DNA from: an uncultured Prevotellaceae bacterium
Lineage (GTDB): Bacteria > Bacteroidota > Bacteroidia > Bacteroidales > Bacteroidaceae
Assembly (NCBI GenBank): GCA_900319385.1
Contig: ONOG01000004.1
Coordinates: 1 to 64,000 of the forward strand
Reading direction: 5' to 3'
Length of the DNA: 64,000 nt
Made by a program: the position numbers and the translations under genes. Positions 7,356 to 17,000 of the stretch are shown here, in pieces. The stretch's first letter is position 1. Each line of letters starts with the position of its first letter. The notes beneath the pieces are model-generated. The model searched no databases, was not told the DNA's origin, and saw nothing but the letters and a program-made list of their open reading frames with translations.

Positions 7356-7393
7356 GAAAGTGAAAAGTGGAAAGTGGAAAGTGAAAAATGAAG
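7356..7393 (-). repeat. Heptanucleotide array (CACTTTC/CACTTTT in mRNA sense)
   Basis: About five seven-base units fill most of the gap between pyrC and the MetH-activation gene. The array ends about eight bases before the latter's start codon, with the pyrimidine-rich strand in the mRNA. Confidence 0.8.
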
Positions 7394-7408
7394 GTTAAGT
7401 GGGTGTCG

Positions 7409-8755
7409 CTATGCGTCGAACTTGAGTGCCATGCCTCGTATGCCATCGACGACGATGCCGTCGGCATAGGCTGTCTTCCCGTTGACGAAGGTGCGGCGCA
7501 CCCGCCATTTGAACGTGCGTTCGTCCATGGGCGTCCATCCGCACTTGGTGTAGTAGCGTCCGGAAAGGACTTGCCAGTTGGCAGTCGGGTCAACGAGCAC
7601 GAGGTCGGCGTAGTAGCCTTTTCGGATGAATCCGCGTCGGTCGATGTGGTAGAGCAGTGCGGGATTGTGGCACATGAGCTGTACGACGCGCTCGACGGGG
7701 AAGTAGCCTTGGTCGCTCAGCTCCAGCATCGAGACGAGTGAGAACTGTATCATGGGCATGCCCGAGGCGGCCTTGAGCGCACCCCCCTCTTTCTCGCGAA
7801 GCAGATGGGGGGCGTGGTCGGTGGCGACGACGTCGATTTGTCCCATGGCCAGCGCTTCGCGCAGTGCCTCGCGGTCCTCGGGTGTCTTGACGGCTGGGTT
7901 GCATTTGATTTTCGCCCCCAGGTGGTCGTAGTCCTCGGTCGAGAACATGAGGTGTGCAATGACGGCTTCGGCGGTGATTTGCTTCTGTGTGACGTCGAGT
8001 TCGTCGCTGAAGAGTTCGAGTTCGCGTGCGCTCGACACGTGTGCCACGTGCAGTCGTGCTCCCGTATCGCGGGCGAGTGCAACTGCCTTCGCCGAGCTTT
8101 CGTAGCAGGCTTCTATGCTTCGGATGCGCGAGTGGTAGCGCACGGGGAAGTCGTTCTGTCCCTTGTACTTGCGCCGGAACTCGGCTATGTTTTGCTGGAT
8201 GATGCGGTCGTCCTCGCAGTGAGCCACGATGCGCACGGGCGATGAGAGGAAGATTTGCCGCAGGGCGTCGTCGTCGTCCACGAGCATATTGCCTGTGCTG
8301 CTGCCCATGAATATCTTGATGCCAGGCACGTGGTGTACGTCGAGCGTGGGCAGGAGGTAGGCATTTTCGTTGGTGGTGCCGAAGAAGAAGGAGTAGTTCA
8401 CGCGGCTCTTCTCCTCTGCCAGGCGGTGTTTCTCGGCCAGCAGGTCGGGTGTGGTCGTGGGCGGCAGGGTGTTTGGCATTTCCATGTACGAAGTCACGCC
8501 GCCGGCAGCAGCCGTGCGGCTTTCGGTCGCGATGTCGGCTTTGTGTGTGAGACCCGGCTCGCGAAAGTGCACATGGTCGTCAATGACGCCGGGCAGAAGG
8601 TAGAGCCCCGTGGCATCGACCACGTTGTCGAAGTGCTCGGTGTCGGCCAGGGGCTGCTGGAGCACGTCGATGATGTATTCCCCGTCGATGACGACGGCTC
8701 CGACGAACTGTCGCCCTTCGTTGACGATGGTGGCGTTGTTGATGAGGGTCAGCAT
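7409..8755 (-). CDS. pyrC: Dihydroorotase
   Basis: This enzyme cyclises carbamoyl-aspartate to dihydroorotate in pyrimidine synthesis. The 448-residue protein is a class I type amidohydrolase: HVHFREPG at 61-68 gives the first two zinc-binding His residues, Lys147 in GIKIFMGSS is the lysine expected to be carboxylated, AHCEDD and HVAHVSSA supply further His ligands, and DVVATDHAPH carries the catalytic Asp. The start MLTLINNATI was chosen because the upstream extension overlaps the 3' end of the mannosyltransferase gene and has no family match. It is read after that gene with a 29-base gap. Allantoinases and hydantoinases are related, but the spacing of motifs favours dihydroorotase. Confidence 0.9.
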   Translation of the reverse strand: MLTLINNATIVNEGRQFVGAVVIDGEYIIDVLQQPLADTEHFDNVVDATGLYLLPGVIDDHVHFREPGLTHKADIATESRTAAAGGVTSYMEMPNTLPPTTTPDLLAEKHRLAEEKSRVNYSFFFGTTNENAYLLPTLDVHHVPGIKIFMGSSTGNMLVDDDDALRQIFLSSPVRIVAHCEDDRIIQQNIAEFRRKYKGQNDFPVRYHSRIRSIEACYESSAKAVALARDTGARLHVAHVSSARELELFSDELDVTQKQITAEAVIAHLMFSTEDYDHLGAKIKCNPAVKTPEDREALREALAMGQIDVVATDHAPHLLREKEGGALKAASGMPMIQFSLVSMLELSDQGYFPVERVVQLMCHNPALLYHIDRRGFIRKGYYADLVLVDPTANWQVLSGRYYTKCGWTPMDERTFKWRVRRTFVNGKTAYADGIVVDGIRGMALKFDA

Positions 8756-8784
8756 AGTTTTTCTATAGTGTTTTTTCGGATTGT

Positions 8785-9555
8785 TCAGGCGTGCTGGGCG
8801 TCGGCTTCGTGCGGGATTTGCGGATACTTCTTGAACCATCCGTCCAGTCGCAGTTGCATGACGCCGAAGACGGCTTCGCTGAAGATTCCACCCGACATCT
8901 TCGAGGTGCCCTCAACACGGTTGACGAACACGACGGGCACTTCCTTGATGCGTCCACCACACTTGTAGGTGGTGTACTTCATCTCGATTTGGAAGGCGTA
9001 GCCCTTGAATCGGACGGCGTCGAGGTCGATGGTCTCGAGCACACGGCGGCGGTAGCATTTGAACCCTGCCGTCGTGTCGTGGATGTTCAGTCCGGTGACG
9101 ATGCGCACATATTTCGACGCGAAATAGGACATGAGCACGCGGCCCATGGGCCAGTTGACCACGTTCACGCCGCTCACGTAGCGCGAGCCGATGGACAGGT
9201 CGTAGCCCTCGTCGTGGCACGCTGCGTAGAGCCGTGGCAGGTCTTTCGGGTCGTGACTGAAGTCTGCATCCATCTCGAACACGTATTCGTAGTCGCGTTC
9301 CAGCGCCCACTTGAATCCTGCGATGTAGGCTGTGCCGAGGCCCAGTTTGCCGCTCCGTTCGACGAGGAACAGACGTCCTGCAAACTCGTCCTGCATCAGC
9401 CGGCGCACGATGTCGGCTGTGCCGTCGGGCGAACCGTCGTCGATGACCAGAATGTGGAACGATTGCTCAAGTCCGAGCACGGCACGGACGATCTTTTCGA
9501 TGTTTTCGCATTCGTTGTAAGTGGGGATGATGACAATGCTGTCGCTCTGTTTCAT
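8785..9555 (-). CDS. Polyprenyl-phosphate mannosyl/glycosyltransferase (GT2, Dpm1 type)
   Basis: This 256-residue enzyme resembles polyprenol monophosphomannose synthase, which moves mannose from GDP-mannose to a lipid phosphate at the cytoplasmic membrane face. Visible motifs are PTYNECENI at 11-19, DDGSPDGT at 39-46, the DxD-type site DADFSHDP at 96-103, and the C-terminal conserved block NRVEGTSKMSGGIF. It lacks C-terminal membrane helices, as in bacterial single-domain forms. It could supply mannose for protein O-glycosylation, which is common in Bacteroidetes periplasmic proteins; that link is inference. It is the first gene of the leftward pyrC group. Only a poor -7 box (TAACTTCG) is seen upstream. 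Confidence 0.85.
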   Translation of the reverse strand: MKQSDSIVIIPTYNECENIEKIVRAVLGLEQSFHILVIDDGSPDGTADIVRRLMQDEFAGRLFLVERSGKLGLGTAYIAGFKWALERDYEYVFEMDADFSHDPKDLPRLYAACHDEGYDLSIGSRYVSGVNVVNWPMGRVLMSYFASKYVRIVTGLNIHDTTAGFKCYRRRVLETIDLDAVRFKGYAFQIEMKYTTYKCGGRIKEVPVVFVNRVEGTSKMSGGIFSEAVFGVMQLRLDGWFKKYPQIPHEADAQHA

Positions 9556-9884
9556 GTCTGTTTTCCGTGATTTAGGTGCATTCTATCTCGCGAAGTTACG
9601 AAGTTTTTTTCAATTTCCGATGCTTCAAACCGAAAAAAGCGTAAAAATATACTGTTTTTCCCCTCGCCCAATGCTTTTCCCGATGCTCAGCCCCCTTCGC
9701 CGCAGGTACAGCGCCAGTTCGGAGCGCCGCTGCCTCGGTTGCGCAGCACGTCGCTGGAGGGGGCGGAAGGGGCAGGTTTACAGGGCAGACCGAAAAGAAA
9801 GAAAAGTGCATATTTTTTTTATTGCATACATACTAAGCGACTGTTCCTTCCGTTATAGAAATAGTTGAACACCCTGAAACATAG
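9556..9884. other. Intergenic region between divergent transcription units
   Basis: This region separates the mannosyltransferase gene from the mfd group. It contains GC-rich patches (about 9685-9780) with no clear stem or known repeat, and an A/T-rich stretch before 9885. No TAnnTTTG box on the + strand was found near the small ORF or mfd. Confidence 0.5.
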
Positions 9885-10052
9885 ATGCCTATGCCCGATT
9901 CTACTCCCAAACAATCTTTTACTGAAAAAACCAAGGAAGTCGTTTCCAAAATGGCAAAACTGAAGCCAGCCCTTCATGCCAGTGCCGATGCGCTGTTCTT
10001 CGTACAGCTGTTTGCACGCGCTTGCAACACCGAAGCACTCTTGACAACCTAA
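9885..10052 (+). CDS. Candidate 55-residue small protein upstream of mfd
   Basis: An ATG at 9885 opens 55 codons ending two bases before the mfd start codon. The product is basic and probably helical (TEKTKEVVSKMAKLKPALHA, then ADALFFVQLFARAC) with no signal peptide or known domain. The close junction and the weak TTG start of mfd suggest translational coupling. I do not recognise a family, and the ORF could be a regulatory leader and not a stable protein. Confidence 0.4.
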   Translation: MPMPDSTPKQSFTEKTKEVVSKMAKLKPALHASADALFFVQLFARACNTEALLTT

Positions 10053-10053
10053 A

Positions 10054-13000
10054 TTGGATACGCGACAAATTCTTCGTGTCCTGGCCTCGAACCCGCAGGT
10101 CAGGCAGCTGGGTGAGGCTCTTCGCAAGTCTCGCCCTCGTTTGTTTCAGCTTGCCGGACTGCAAGGCTCAGCCACTGCCGCCATGTTCTCAGCCCTGTCG
10201 CTGTCGCGTGGACGTCTGCCGCTGCTGCTCTTTGTGATGGACGATACCGACGAAGCCGGCTATTTCTACCACGACCTCGTACAGCTCATGGGCGACAGCC
10301 GCGTGCTTTTTCTCCCCTCGTCCTATCGCCGCGCCATCAAGTACAACCAACTCGATGCCGCCAACCAGGTGCTGCGCACGGAGGTGCTCTCGCAGTTGTC
10401 CACACGTGCCGACCAGCTGTTCTGCATCGTCACCTCGCCCGAGGCACTGGCCGAGACCGTCGTCTCGCCACGGCAGATGGATGCCAACACGCTTGCGGTC
10501 AAGCTGGGTATGAACCTCGATTTCAACGAATTGGAGGAGCGACTCGACGCGCTTGGCTTTCAGCGTGTCGATTATGTCTATGAGCCAGGGCAGTATGCCA
10601 TGCGTGGCAGCCTGGTCGATGTGTTCAGCTATGCCAGCGACGAGCCTTTCCGCATCGACTTCTTCGGCGACGAGGTGGAGAGCATCCGCACTTTCGACGT
10701 GCAGACACAGCTCTCCGACCACACGGTGACCGACTTCAACATCGTGTCGGCCCAGGCACAGAAGCACGACGAGCGCGTTCCTGTCTTCGACTATCTGCCC
10801 GAGGACACCGTCGTCGTCACACGCGACCGTGCCTACCTCTGCGACCGCATCGCCCAGATTCATCAGGAGGGATTCAGCCAACAGGCAGCACACGAAGGAA
10901 AAGATGCTGCCGAATTTCAGCAGAAAGTAGTGCAGCCCGACGTGTTCAACGTAGCCTTTGCATCGTTGCGTTGCGTCTTGTTGGCGGGAGCAATGGGTGA
11001 CGCGCAGACGATTTCCTTCAACACCTCGGCCCAGCCGCTGCTGCACAAAAACTTTGAACTCGTGGAGCAGGAGTGCCGGCGCCTCACTGCCGACGGCTAC
11101 ACCTTATATATATTAGCTGACAGTGGTAAACAGCTTGACCGCCTGAAGGAAATCTTCGGTGCCTTTGCTGAGCCTCTCAGCTTCATTCCCGTCGAACGTA
11201 CCCTCCACGCAGGCTTCATCGACCACGACCTGCGTGCGGCGTTCTTCACCGACCACCAGATATTCGACCGTTACCACAAGTTCAGTCTCAAGAGCGAACG
11301 TGCGCGCCGCGGCCATGCTGCCGTCACGCTCAAGGAGCTCCAGCAGCTGAGCATAGGCGACTATGTCGTGCACATCGACCACGGCATCGGGCGCTTCGGC
11401 GGGCTGGTCAACGTGCCTTCCGATACGGGTCGCGGCTATCAGGAGATGATTAAAATCACCTATCAGCACGACGACACCGTCTATGTCTCCATCCACGCCT
11501 TGCACAAGATTTCCAAGTACAAGGGCAAGGAGGGCGAGCCGCCGCGCCTCTCCCACCTCGGCACCGGAGCCTGGGAACGCATGAAGGACCGTGTGAAGAC
11601 CAAGGTGAAGGACATTGCCCGCGACCTCATCAGGCTCTATGCACAGCGAATGAAGGAACAGGGCTTCAGCTATTCGCACGACAGCTACCTGCAGCACGAA
11701 CTCGAGGCGTCGTTCCTCTACGAAGACACGCCTGACCAGCTGAAGGCGACGCAGGACGTGAAGGCCGACATGGAACGCCCGCAGCCCATGGACCGCCTCG
11801 TCTGTGGCGACGTGGGATTCGGCAAGACCGAAGTGGCTGTGCGTGCAGCCTTCAAGGCTGCCGTCGATGGAAAGCAGACAGCCGTGCTCGTGCCGACGAC
11901 CGTGCTGGCCTACCAGCACTATCAGACTTTCTCCTCGCGACTGAAGAACCTGCCCGTGCGCGTCGATTACCTCAGCCGTGCCCGCTCGACGAAGGAGCAG
12001 AAAGAGCTGCTCGCCGACCTCGAAACCGGCAAAATCGACATCATCATCGGCACCCACAAACTGATTGGGAAGAGCGTGAAATTCCACGACCTCGGACTCC
12101 TCATCATCGACGAGGAGCAGAAATTCGGCGTCGGTGTGAAGGAGAAACTCCGTCAGATGAAGGTCAATGTCGATACGCTCACCCTCACAGCCACACCCAT
12201 TCCGCGCACCCTGCAATTCTCGCTCATGGGTGCTCGCGACCTGAGCATCATCCAGACGCCGCCGCCCAACCGATACCCCATCCAGACGGAGCTCCACACC
12301 TTCTCGGCCGACGTGGTGGCAGAAGCCATCAACTTCGAAATGTCGCGCAACGGACAGGTGTTTTTCGTCAACAACCGCATCAACAACCTGCCCGAACTCG
12401 AGGCAATGATCCATCGGACAGTGCCCGACGCCCGCGTCTGTGTCGGACACGGACGCATGGATCCCAAGCAACTGGAGGAGGTCGTGATGGGCTTCATGAA
12501 CTACGACTACGACGTCATGCTTTCGACAACCATCGTCGAAAACGGCATCGACGTGCCCAACGCCAATACCATCATCATCAACTCGGCACAGAACTACGGC
12601 CTCTCCGACCTGCACCAGATGCGCGGTCGCGTCGGCCGAGGCAACAAGAAAGCGTTCTGCTACTTGCTTGCGCCGCCACTTGCAGCCCTGCCCGACGATG
12701 CCCGACGCAGGCTCAAGGCTATCGAGAGCTTCAGCGATCTGGGCAGCGGACTGCAGATTGCCATGCAGGATCTCGACATTCGTGGCGCCGGCAATATGCT
12801 CGGAGCCGAACAGAGCGGCTTCATCGCCGACCTGGGCTACGAAACCTATCAGAAAGTGCTGGCAGAAGCCATGTCGGAACTGAGGCGGGAAAGCCCCACC
12901 TCCACCCACAGCCTTCCCCCCGCTCCCTCCCAGGGAGGGGAAAAGAGCCTGCCGAATGGCAACACCCCCTCCATGGGAGAGGCTTGGGGTGATGTCTCCA

Positions 13001-13443
13001 TCGACTCCGACCTCGCCGCCTTCTTCTCCGAATCCTTTGTGCCCTCGTCGAGCGAGCGCATGAACCTCTACCGCGAGCTCGACGACCTCAGCACCGAAAG
13101 CCAACTGCAGGCCTACCGTCAGCGACTCATCGACCGCTTCGGCTCACTGCCCTTCGAGGCAGAGGAACTGCTGCGCGTCATGCCTCTCAAGTGGGCTGCG
13201 GCACAACTCGGCATCGAGCGACTCACACTCAAGCAACGCCGCATGATATGCTATTTCCCTACCGAAAAGGAAAGCCCATACTACAAGAGCGATGCCTTCG
13301 GACAGGTGATCCACTATGCGTCGTGGCACCCCCGCCAGTGCAAACTGCGCGATGAGAAAGTCCGCTCACTCCTCATTTACGACGTGCAGACCGTCGAGCA
13401 GGCACTCGGCATCCTCAACGAAATGCTCCGTCCCATCGGCTGA
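10054..13443 (+). CDS. mfd: Transcription-repair coupling factor
   Basis: Mfd displaces RNA polymerase stalled at DNA lesions and recruits UvrA. The 1129-residue protein has the UvrB-like N-terminal part (DYVYEPGQYAMRGSLVDVF), the polymerase-interacting region around GDYVVHIDHGIGRFGG, Walker A GDVGFGKTE at 585-593, the DEEQ box at 686-689, helicase motifs including TATPIPRTL and QMRGRVGRG, and a C-terminal TRCF domain. The start must be TTG at 10054, because a stop codon lies four codons upstream in frame and the N-terminal NPQVRQLGEAL region is conserved. Residues of about 946-980 are encoded by a palindromic repeat also found at 1580-1627. They sit in the linker before the C-terminal domain. 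Confidence 0.93.
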   Translation: MDTRQILRVLASNPQVRQLGEALRKSRPRLFQLAGLQGSATAAMFSALSLSRGRLPLLLFVMDDTDEAGYFYHDLVQLMGDSRVLFLPSSYRRAIKYNQLDAANQVLRTEVLSQLSTRADQLFCIVTSPEALAETVVSPRQMDANTLAVKLGMNLDFNELEERLDALGFQRVDYVYEPGQYAMRGSLVDVFSYASDEPFRIDFFGDEVESIRTFDVQTQLSDHTVTDFNIVSAQAQKHDERVPVFDYLPEDTVVVTRDRAYLCDRIAQIHQEGFSQQAAHEGKDAAEFQQKVVQPDVFNVAFASLRCVLLAGAMGDAQTISFNTSAQPLLHKNFELVEQECRRLTADGYTLYILADSGKQLDRLKEIFGAFAEPLSFIPVERTLHAGFIDHDLRAAFFTDHQIFDRYHKFSLKSERARRGHAAVTLKELQQLSIGDYVVHIDHGIGRFGGLVNVPSDTGRGYQEMIKITYQHDDTVYVSIHALHKISKYKGKEGEPPRLSHLGTGAWERMKDRVKTKVKDIARDLIRLYAQRMKEQGFSYSHDSYLQHELEASFLYEDTPDQLKATQDVKADMERPQPMDRLVCGDVGFGKTEVAVRAAFKAAVDGKQTAVLVPTTVLAYQHYQTFSSRLKNLPVRVDYLSRARSTKEQKELLADLETGKIDIIIGTHKLIGKSVKFHDLGLLIIDEEQKFGVGVKEKLRQMKVNVDTLTLTATPIPRTLQFSLMGARDLSIIQTPPPNRYPIQTELHTFSADVVAEAINFEMSRNGQVFFVNNRINNLPELEAMIHRTVPDARVCVGHGRMDPKQLEEVVMGFMNYDYDVMLSTTIVENGIDVPNANTIIINSAQNYGLSDLHQMRGRVGRGNKKAFCYLLAPPLAALPDDARRRLKAIESFSDLGSGLQIAMQDLDIRGAGNMLGAEQSGFIADLGYETYQKVLAEAMSELRRESPTSTHSLPPAPSQGGEKSLPNGNTPSMGEAWGDVSIDSDLAAFFSESFVPSSSERMNLYRELDDLSTESQLQAYRQRLIDRFGSLPFEAEELLRVMPLKWAAAQLGIERLTLKQRRMICYFPTEKESPYYKSDAFGQVIHYASWHPRQCKLRDEKVRSLLIYDVQTVEQALGILNEMLRPIG
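12899..12990 (-). repeat. GC-rich palindromic element inside mfd, in frame
   Basis: The stretch contains CCCTCC/GGAGGG stems and then TGCCGAATGGCAAC (12950-12963), the reverse of the tail of the element at 1580-1627, followed by the matching CCCCCTCC and GAGGCTT blocks. It is translated as a Pro/Ser/Gly-rich linker of about 35 residues. Confidence 0.75.
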
Positions 13444-13466
13444 CTTTCTCCCAATCTCCGTACGCA

Positions 13467-13571
13467 ATGACGACGCTTGAAACTCTGACAAGAAAGGGGC
13501 TGACGGGCAATGCACTGAAGGTGATAGCCATCGTCGCCATGACCATCGACCACTTGGCATGGATGATGTAA
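13467..13571 (+). pseudogene. Truncated TraX-like N-terminal remnant
   Basis: An ATG 23 bases after the mfd stop codon opens a 34-codon frame, too short to be a complete gene. Residues LTGNALKVIAIVAMTIDHL closely follow the start of TraX-family membrane proteins (typically SGNALKxIAxxxMxIDH). The frame stops where the first membrane segment should continue, and the following 90 bases do not resume it in any frame I could follow. TraX relatives are acetyltransferase-like membrane proteins. This is most likely a decayed gene that once followed mfd. Confidence 0.6.
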
Positions 13572-13602
13572 GTTTCCCTCAACCATCGCGCAAATAACGC
13601 AG

Positions 13603-13642
13603 TCGAGCTGTTCAGTCGGTCCTAAACCGCTGAGCAGCTCGA
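13603..13642. terminator. Hairpin between mfd/TraX remnant and the PII-like gene
   Basis: TCGAGCTGTTCAG (13603-13615) pairs with CTGAGCAGCTCGA (13630-13642) with one G-U pair, and the loop can extend the stem through CGGT/ACCG. It lies between convergent genes and may act in both directions. Neither side has a strong T-run, so termination is inferred from position. Confidence 0.5.
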
Positions 13643-13665
13643 TTGTGTTGAGAGATGGAGTGGGG

Positions 13666-13959
13666 TTAAATCGAAGCTTCTACACTCCACTGGAAGGCAC
13701 GGATGCCGAGCATGGGGTTGTCGTCGTCCGTTTCCTTGAGGCGGCGCAGCAGGGCAGATGCCTGTTCGTCGTCGACGACGGTGAGGATGGCGCTGTTCAT
13801 GGTGGGCCATGCGTGCGAACCCAGGTGCGGGTCACCGGTCTTGCTGCCGCAGCCACCTACCTGTTCGAAGAAGGTGTAGCCACGGGCGTTCGTGCGGCTC
13901 AGCACGGCCAGCACGTTGTCTTTCTGTGCCTGGTCAAAGGCTATGAAGATGGATTTCAT
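13666..13959 (-). CDS. PII-like small protein linked to the RND pump
   Basis: This 97-residue protein starts at MKSIFIAFDQAQ; the longer frame runs through the direct repeat and is rejected. The order strand, helix, strand, glycine-rich loop (GGCGSKTGDPHLG), strand, helix, strand fits the ferredoxin-like fold of PII/CutA-type proteins, whose loop binds nucleotides or metals. Residues ILTVVDDEQASALLRRLKE form the second strand-helix unit. It is the last gene of the tetR-tolC-adaptor-pump operon. Small PII-like proteins next to RND efflux genes may sense pump load or a ligand, which is inference. It lacks the classic PII T-loop tyrosine site. Confidence 0.6.
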   Translation of the reverse strand: MKSIFIAFDQAQKDNVLAVLSRTNARGYTFFEQVGGCGSKTGDPHLGSHAWPTMNSAILTVVDDEQASALLRRLKETDDDNPMLGIRAFQWSVEASI

Positions 13960-13964
13960 GCGTT

Positions 13965-14093
13965 CCCACCCCCATCCCCTCCCTGTGGGGGAGGGGCGTA
14001 GAATGTTTGGTGGGGGTGATATTCTACTATGATTATATTCCTTGTTTGTTTTGTGGTGACAGACCACGCCCCTTCCTTGCAGGGAGGGGTGGG
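13965..14093 (-). repeat. Intercistronic structured repeat, copy L (direct repeat with 17291-17405)
   Basis: The 129-base element fills the gap between the pump stop codon and the PII-like start, which is six bases away. It has three possible stems: CCCCTCC/GGAGGGG, GTAGAAT (13998-14004) with ATTCTAC (14021-14027), and CCCTTCCTTGC/AGGGAGGGG. The same blocks in the same order occur at 17291-17405, again six bases from a start codon. Confidence 0.85.
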
Positions 14094-14095
14094 TC

Positions 14096-17000
14096 TTATT
14101 CTTCGTCTTCCTCAGCCACGAAGTGCAGCTCCTGCTGAGCGTGCTCCTTCCAGTAGGCGTTGAGCTCGCGTTGCTCGCGCATCTTGCGACGCTGGCGCTT
14201 CACACCGTTGCCGCCGAAGATGCAGAACATCGATGGGGTGTAGATGAGGGTGAGGATGGTGGAGGCCGTCAGACCGCCGATGATGGCGATACCCATGCCG
14301 CGCCACATCTCGGCACCGACACCTTGCGACATGGCCATGGGGACCATACCGAGGATGGTGGTGAGCGAGGTCATGAGGATAGGACGCAGACGGCTGCGGG
14401 CTGCGGCGACGGAGGCACGGATCAGGCCATAGCCGCGTTCACGTAGCAGCTGGGTGTAGTCGATGAGCACGATACCGTTCTTCACCACAATACCGATCAG
14501 CATGATGCCGCCGAGCATCGACATGATGTTCAGGTTCTGACCCGTGAATATCAGCGAGTAGATGATACCTGCGAAGGCGAAAGGCACCGTAATCATGATG
14601 ATGAAGGGGTAGGTGAGGGACTCGAACTGGGCAGCCATGACAATGAACACGAGCAGGATGATGAGGATGCCCAGTGTGCCCAGGTCGCGGTTGGAGTCCA
14701 TCTGGTCTTCGTACGAACCGGCAACCTGGATGGTGATACCTGCGGGTATGTCCATGTTCTCGTAAATACTGCGTCCGAGCGCAACACCGTCCGACAGTGC
14801 GTAGCCGTCCTTGAGCACGGCATTGACGGTGACGATGCGCTGGCGGTCCTTACGTTCGATGGTCGGTGGAATTTCGCTTTCGATGATGTTGGCGATGTCG
14901 CGCACACGGACGTTGCCGCGTTGGGTGGGCACGAGCATGTTGAGGATGTCTTCTTTGCTCGTACGTGCGTCGGGCTCGTAGCGAACCTTGATATCGTATT
15001 CGTCACCGTCTTCGCGGTAGTAGGACATGAGCGAACCGTTGATGAGGTTGCGCACGGCATTCGATGCATCGCTCATGCCGATGCCCAGTTCGGCGAGTTT
15101 GTCGCGGTCGAAATCAACAACGAGTTCGGGCTGGAAGTCCTGTCGAGAGATGTTGGTCTGACCTACCATCTCGTTTTCGGCGAGCTTGGCTGCCAGTTCG
15201 TTGGCCAGCTGACCGGTGGCATCCATGTCGTAGCCGTAGATTTCGAACGTCGCGGTGCTCTGTCCACCCATGCCGCCGCCCTGGCGACCGCCGAGCATGA
15301 CTTGGAACTTGTCGAGTTCGGGAATGGCTTTGCAGTCTTCACGCATCTCGTCACAGATGGCTACGAGTCCCTTGTCGCGCTGGTTCGAGGGGACGAACTG
15401 GATATTGAAGGATGCGATGTGGGTACCGTTGTCCGAGAGTGAGGCGAAGGTGTTGTTGTCGCCTGCCTGACCGACGGTGAAGTTGCACGCTTGCAGGTCG
15501 CTGCCATAGCGCTTCATCCACTTGTCAGCCAGCTGTCGCGCTATCTCCTGCGTCACTTCCTTACGCGTTCCGATGGGGGTCTGCAGCGTGACGCCGACAC
15601 GACCCGAGTCGTTGGCAGGGAAGAACTCCGTCTTCAGTCCGATGACCTTCATCGTGACGATGGAGGAGACGAAGAACAGGACGCACAGTCCGATGACGGT
15701 CCAGCGGTGGCGTACGGCCCAGTTGATGAGCTGTTCGTATTTGTCGTCGAGCTTGTCGAGCCAGCGCTGAACGGGGCCGTAGAGTTTCTTGAACAGCTTG
15801 CTCTGTTTCTTCTGAAGTCGGAGCATCTGCGAGCAGAGCATCGGCGTGAACGACAGGGCCGACGTCGTGGAGATGGTCATGATGATGCACATCATCCAGC
15901 CGAGCTGCTTGAAGAGCACACCCGTCATACCCGTCACCATCGTGAGTGGGAAGAACACGGCAATCATGGTCAGGGTCGAGGCGATGACGGAGATAGCCAC
16001 CTCGTTCGTCGCGTGGATGGCTGCCTGCTTCGGGTCGCTGCCTCGCTCGATGTGCGTCGTCACATTCTCGAGGACCACGATGGCGTCGTCGACGACGTTA
16101 CCGATGGCGATGGTGAGACAGGCGAGCGAAATCATGTTGAACGAACCACCCGTGGCATACAGATAGATGAACGACGCGATGAGCGACATCGGGATGGTGA
16201 TGGTGATGATGACCACGGCACGCCAGCGTCCGAGGAACGCAAACACGACGATCACGACGAAGAGCATGGCGTAGATGATGGTCTCGGTCAGCGTGTTGAT
16301 GGTGTTCATGATGTTGTCCGAGGTGTTGATCATCACCTGGATGTTCACGTCGGAGGGAAGGTTCTTGCGCAGTTCGGGCAGCATCTTGATGACCTTGTTC
16401 GAGATGGCTACCGAGTTGGCACCGCTCTGCTTCTGGATGATGACGATGGCGCCCTGCTTGCCGTTAGTGAAGGTGGACTGGGCACGCTCTTCGACGTTGT
16501 CAACAATGCGGGCCACGTCGCGCAGGTACACTTTTGCACCGTTGAAACTGCCGACGACGACATTCTCCATTTGCTTCGGGTCGGTGAACTCACCTTCGAC
16601 GCGCACGGTGTAGGTTGTCGTACCGATATCGACCGAACCGCTGGTCGTGTTGCGGTTCTCCGAGGCGATGGCAGCGCTGACCTGTGCTGCGCTCAGTCCG
16701 TAGGCTTCCATGCGCTTCGGGTCCATGTAGATGTTGATTTCGCGCTCAGGCGCACCGCCGATGCTGACGGTACCCACGCCGTCGATGCGCGCCAGCGGGT
16801 TGGCGACGTTCTCGTCGAGGATTTTGTAGAGTGCCTGTTGGCTCTCTTCGGCCTGCACCGAGAGCAGGACGATAGGAATCATGTCGGTCGAGAACTTGAA
16901 GATGATGGGCGTGTTGGCGTCGTTCGGCAGCGAGTTGCTCACCATGTCGAGTTTGTCGCGAACGTCGTTTGTCAGGTCGTCGATGTCGTATCCGTACTCG

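Noticed and set aside
11113-13104. A minus-strand ORF of 663 codons opposite mfd
   Set aside because: It is an antisense shadow of a highly conserved gene, with no start signal or domain.
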